Assembly: GCF_041435495.1 (NCBI RefSeq)
Contig: NZ_CP108644.1
Location: forward strand, 4,449,501-4,513,500
Direction: 5' to 3'
Source of the DNA: Streptomyces sp. NBC_01116
GTDB lineage: Bacteria; Actinomycetota; Actinomycetes; Streptomycetales; Streptomycetaceae
Length of the DNA: 64,000 nucleotides
The translations under genes were made by a program, and so were the position numbers. The notes under the pieces were generated by a model. That model searched no databases and was not told where the DNA came from. It worked only from the letters and a program-made list of their open reading frames with translations. This document shows, piece by piece, positions 61,197 to 64,000 of the stretch (position 1 is its first letter; the number at the start of each line of letters is the position of its first letter).

Positions 61197-62448
61197 CCCC
61201 GGGTACGGGTCCGGGCCCGGCCGCGCCGGCCCGGTTCCAGCGACCCGCGTAGCGGCTCTCGGGGCGGGCCAGGCCCAGGTGGCCGCGGAGCGTCGTCGCG
61301 CCGTACGCCGTCCGGAAGGCGCCGCGCCGCTGGAGCTCCGGCACCAGGCCCCGGGTGATCGCCGTGAGGTCGTGCGGCAGGACGCCGGGGCGGAGCCGGA
61401 ATCCGTCGAGCCCGGCGTCACGCCAGTCGAGCAGCAGGTCGGCCAGTTCGCCGGGCGTGCCGGTGAAGACCGGGGCGTCGGAGGCGAGGGGTGCGCCGGC
61501 CGACTCGTCCAGACGCGCCCTGCGGCGGCCGGCCGCTCCCGGTTCCTCGTCCAGGAGGACCAGCAGGTCCGCGAAGCGCAGGAGCGGCCGCTCCCGTACG
61601 TCCCGGCCGGTGCGCTCCACCGCCGTGCCGACCTCGGCGAGCACCGCCGGGACACCCGCCCGGTCCTGCGGCGTGAGGTGCACGACGTCCGAGGAGAGCG
61701 CCGCGAACTCGTACGGCACGGAGGCGTGCGCGAGGCTCACCACCGGGGGCGCGCCCTGCGGTGAGCGCGGTGTGATCGAGGGGCCCTTGACGGAGAAGTG
61801 CGTGCCCCGGAAGTCGATGGGGTGCACCTTGTCGCGGTCGAGGAAGCGGCCCGTGGCCGCGTCCCGGATCTCCGCGTCGTCCTCCCAGCTGTCCCACAGC
61901 CGCCGCACCGCCTCCACCGCTTCCGCACCCTCCGAGAACAGCGGGCTCAGCCGGGCGGCGATCGACTCCGGGTCGGTCACGTCGTCCTCGGTGAGCTGCG
62001 GGGTGTGGCGCCGGCCGAAGTGCCGTGCGTCGGCCGCGCGGGAGGAGATCTGCGGCCGCCAGCCCGCACGTCCCGCGCTCGCGTGGTCGAGCGTGGCGAT
62101 GCCGATGCCGACGTGGAACGGCTCGGTGTGCGTGACGTTCGTGGTCGGGACCAGCCCGATGCGGGTGGTGAGCGGCGCGAGGTGGGCCGCGAGCAGCACC
62201 GCGTCCACACTGCCCCGGACCCGGTCGGTGCGGTCGTCGGGCCGGTGGAAGGCGGCGGACTGAAGGCCGAGCGCGTCCTCGAAGGTGACGTAGTCGAGCA
62301 GGCCGTGCTCGGCCTCGGCGACCAGCCCGGCCCAGTACGCGGCCGAGAGCAGCTCCGAGGGCCGGGCGCCGGCGGCCCGCCACGCGGCCGGGTGCCAGCC
62401 CGCGCCGTCGAGTGCGACGGCGAGACGCAGCGGGGTGTGGTCGGTCAT
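61180..62448 (-). CDS. LLM-class flavin-dependent monooxygenase (second of pair)
   Basis: A 422-residue luciferase-like enzyme: LRLAVALDGAGWHPAAWRAA, YVTFEDALGLQSAAF, RIGLVPTTNVTHTEPFHVGI, WDSWEDDAEIRDAATG, DFRGTHFSVKGPSITPRSPQ. Uses FMNH2 and O2. ATG overlaps the stop of the upstream LLM gene (ATGA). The C-terminal 20 residues are Gly/Pro-rich. Confidence 0.9.
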   Translation of the reverse strand: MTDHTPLRLAVALDGAGWHPAAWRAAGARPSELLSAAYWAGLVAEAEHGLLDYVTFEDALGLQSAAFHRPDDRTDRVRGSVDAVLLAAHLAPLTTRIGLVPTTNVTHTEPFHVGIGIATLDHASAGRAGWRPQISSRAADARHFGRRHTPQLTEDDVTDPESIAARLSPLFSEGAEAVEAVRRLWDSWEDDAEIRDAATGRFLDRDKVHPIDFRGTHFSVKGPSITPRSPQGAPPVVSLAHASVPYEFAALSSDVVHLTPQDRAGVPAVLAEVGTAVERTGRDVRERPLLRFADLLVLLDEEPGAAGRRRARLDESAGAPLASDAPVFTGTPGELADLLLDWRDAGLDGFRLRPGVLPHDLTAITRGLVPELQRRGAFRTAYGATTLRGHLGLARPESRYAGRWNRAGAAGPGPVPGVSGPR

Positions 62449-63806
62449 GCGGGGCTCTCCTTCTCCTCGTCCGGGGCCCGCCGGGGCGTACCGGAGTGCG
62501 GGCCGAGGTGGTCCCGCAGGGTCGTTCCCGTGTAGTCCGCGCGGAACGAGCCCTTCTCCTGGAGCAGCGGCACCACCCGGTCCACCACGTCGTCCAGGCC
62601 GCCGGGGGTCAGATGGGGGACGAGGACGAAACCGTCGGCGCCCTCCGTCTGCACGAAGTGGTCGATGGCGTCGGCGACCGTGCGCGGGCTGCCCACGAAC
62701 GTCGGACGGCCGCCGACCTCGATGACCAGCTCCCGTATCGACAGACCGCGTTCCCCGGCGAGTTCGCGCCACCGCCGGGCGGTCGCGGCCCGGTCCCGGC
62801 GGAAGACGGAGTGCCCCTTCAGGAAGTGGGCGTCGTCCTGCGGCTCGATGCCGGGCAGCGGTCCGTCCGGGTCGTAGGCGGACAGGTCACGGCCCCAGAC
62901 GGCCTCCAGGTGGGCGATGGCGGTCTGCGGGCTCACCAGGTCGCGGGCGATCTCGTCCGCGTACGCCGCCGCTTCCGCGTCGGTGTCGGCGACGACCGCG
63001 TTGGCGGTGGGGAGGATCAGCAGCTCGTCGGGGCTCCGCCCGTACGTCGCGAGACGCCGTTTCACGTCCCGGTAGAAGTCGCGGGCCGCGTCGAGCCGGT
63101 TGTGCTTGCTGAAGACGACCTCTGCCTCCGCGGCGGCGAACTCGCGGCCCGCGTCGGACTCGCCGGACTGGATGATCACGGGGCGCCCCTGCGGGCCCGG
63201 CGGGGTGGTGAACCGGCCCGCGACGTCGAAGTGCCGCCCGCGGTGGGCGAAGCGGCCCGCCCCGGCCCGCGCGAACACCCCCGAGGCGGCGTCGGCGCGC
63301 AGGTCGTCCTCCTCCCAGCTGTCCCACAGCAGGCGGGCCACGGAGAGGAACTCGGCCGCGCGGGAGTAGCGGTCGGCCTCGGGCAGGAAGCCGCCCCGGC
63401 GGAAGTTCTCGCCGGTGAAGGCGTCGTTGCTGGTGACCACGTTCCAGGCGGCCCGCCCGCCGCTGAGGTGGTCGAGCGTCGCGAACCGGCGCGCCACCTC
63501 GTACGGCTCGTTGTAGGTCGCGTTGACCGTGGCGGCGAGCCCGAGGCGGGTGGTGACGGCGGCCAGGGCGCTCAGCACGGTCAGGTTCTCCGGGCGTCCC
63601 GCGATGTCCAGGTCGTAGACCTGCCCCTTGTGCTCGCGCAGCCGCAGTCCTTCGGCGAGGAAGAAGAAGTCGAACTTCCCGCGCTCGACGGTCCGCGCGA
63701 GCCGGACGAAGGAGTCGATCGCGATCTGGCTCCCGGACCGGGGGTCCGACCAGACGGTCACGTTGTGGATCCCGGGCAGCTGGGCGGCGAGGTGTATCTG
63801 TCTCAT
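62445..63806 (-). CDS. LLM-class monooxygenase, NtaA/SnaA/DszA-like
   Basis: A 453-residue enzyme: MRQIHLAAQLPGIHNVTVWS, FDFFFLAEGLRLREHKGQVY, NVVTSNDAFTGENFRRGGF, LLWDSWEEDDLRADAASG, RPVIIQSGESDAGREFAAAE. These match nitrilotriacetate/dibenzothiophene monooxygenase-type proteins. With the next gene and an upstream transporter it forms a putative uptake-and-cleavage module for a sulfur- or nitrogen-containing compound. ATG overlaps the transporter stop. Confidence 0.92.
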   Translation of the reverse strand: MRQIHLAAQLPGIHNVTVWSDPRSGSQIAIDSFVRLARTVERGKFDFFFLAEGLRLREHKGQVYDLDIAGRPENLTVLSALAAVTTRLGLAATVNATYNEPYEVARRFATLDHLSGGRAAWNVVTSNDAFTGENFRRGGFLPEADRYSRAAEFLSVARLLWDSWEEDDLRADAASGVFARAGAGRFAHRGRHFDVAGRFTTPPGPQGRPVIIQSGESDAGREFAAAEAEVVFSKHNRLDAARDFYRDVKRRLATYGRSPDELLILPTANAVVADTDAEAAAYADEIARDLVSPQTAIAHLEAVWGRDLSAYDPDGPLPGIEPQDDAHFLKGHSVFRRDRAATARRWRELAGERGLSIRELVIEVGGRPTFVGSPRTVADAIDHFVQTEGADGFVLVPHLTPGGLDDVVDRVVPLLQEKGSFRADYTGTTLRDHLGPHSGTPRRAPDEEKESPA

Positions 63807-64000
63807 GCCTGCCCCTCCTTGCCGGCGGTCGTAGCTGTCGCGGTGACGTTCCGCCGGGTGGGGAAGCCCGCGCCACGGGCGTACAGCACGACCGCGATCA
63901 CCGGCAGCAGGAGCAGCAGGACGGCCCAGGGGAAGGAGTCGCTGCCGGTGGCGTCGAGGAGGATCCCGCCGACGATGCCGCCGGCCGCCATCGCGACGTT
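63803..64000 (-). CDS. C-terminal part of an MFS transporter (cut by window edge)
   Basis: About 66 residues are visible: GGIVGGILLDATGSDSFPWA, a TM helix (LLLLLPVIAVVLYARG) and a short polar tail ending KEGQA. This is the typical end of a 12-TM MFS carrier. The stop overlaps the LLM gene ATG, indicating one operon. The start lies beyond 64000. Confidence 0.7.
   Translation of the reverse strand, partial: NVAMAAGGIVGGILLDATGSDSFPWAVLLLLLPVIAVVLYARGAGFPTRRNVTATATTAGKEGQA

Overview
The window is very GC-rich with strong G/C bias at third codon positions. It carries actinomycete hallmarks: a conservon operon, an ECF42/DGPF pair, an SCO5918-type gene beside a DEAD-box helicase and cold-shock gene, and a fused ModBC transporter. 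It is almost certainly chromosomal DNA of a Streptomyces or close relative. No rRNA, tRNA, insertion sequence, integrase or CRISPR array was recognised. Both ends cut through genes.

Positions 1-16575 hold most of an extracellular-type contractile injection system (CIS, phage-tail-like). A rightward operon encodes sheath, inner tube, two small assembly-type proteins, a proline-rich protein, a second tube-like protein, a LysM tube protein, a VgrG-like spike, a PAAR tip, gp25, baseplate J, tail protein I and a zinc-ribbon membrane protein with an extracytoplasmic sugar-binding-like domain. Many of these genes overlap by 1-4 bases. Transcribed away from the sheath, and running off the left edge, is a protein of at least 1162 residues. 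It has N-terminal repeats, a long helical and hydrophobic middle and a C-terminal cytidine-deaminase-like domain (HAE and PCxxC motifs) in visibly lower-GC DNA. It is the most exciting item here: a likely CIS cargo toxin with a swapped-in nucleic-acid deaminase domain. The AAA ATPase, tail terminator and dedicated tape-measure genes are not in the window and may lie to its left.

Positions 16600-22100 contain an ECF42 sigma factor with its DGPF partner and a matching promoter motif, cobL and cobM for cobalamin, and a small patch of immunity-like genes (colicin E9-immunity-like, DUF7919-like, a damaged YrhB-like gene). Positions 22100-30800 carry flotillin plus an NfeD-like partner, a peroxiredoxin, an alpha/beta hydrolase, a PAS-GAF-PP2C phosphatase, an acetyltransferase and a secreted ParB-like protein. 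Positions 30880-33960 are a leftward operon of XRE regulator, ImmA/IrrE-type metalloprotease, seven-helix MAB_1171c-type protein and PAP2-like protein.

Positions 34100-37900 hold a MerR regulator, cold-shock protein, DEAD-box helicase, SCO5918-type gene and a small secreted peptide, with clear hairpin terminators. Positions 37960-47700 are mostly membrane and envelope functions (acyltransferase, MMPL, secreted peptidase, CPA2 antiporter, a frameshifted universal stress protein, APC permease, peptidoglycan amidase, PH-domain protein). Positions 47775-51122 are the molybdate cluster. Positions 51286-54128 hold VOC, GNAT, zinc-ribbon and TerC genes.

Positions 54391-58460 are a conservon (cvnA-D plus a cytochrome P450 lacking the ExxR motif). 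Positions 58761-64000 contain a LacI regulator, two near-identical perfect operators, a nitrilase-family amidohydrolase and a leftward MFS/LLM-monooxygenase operon cut by the right edge.
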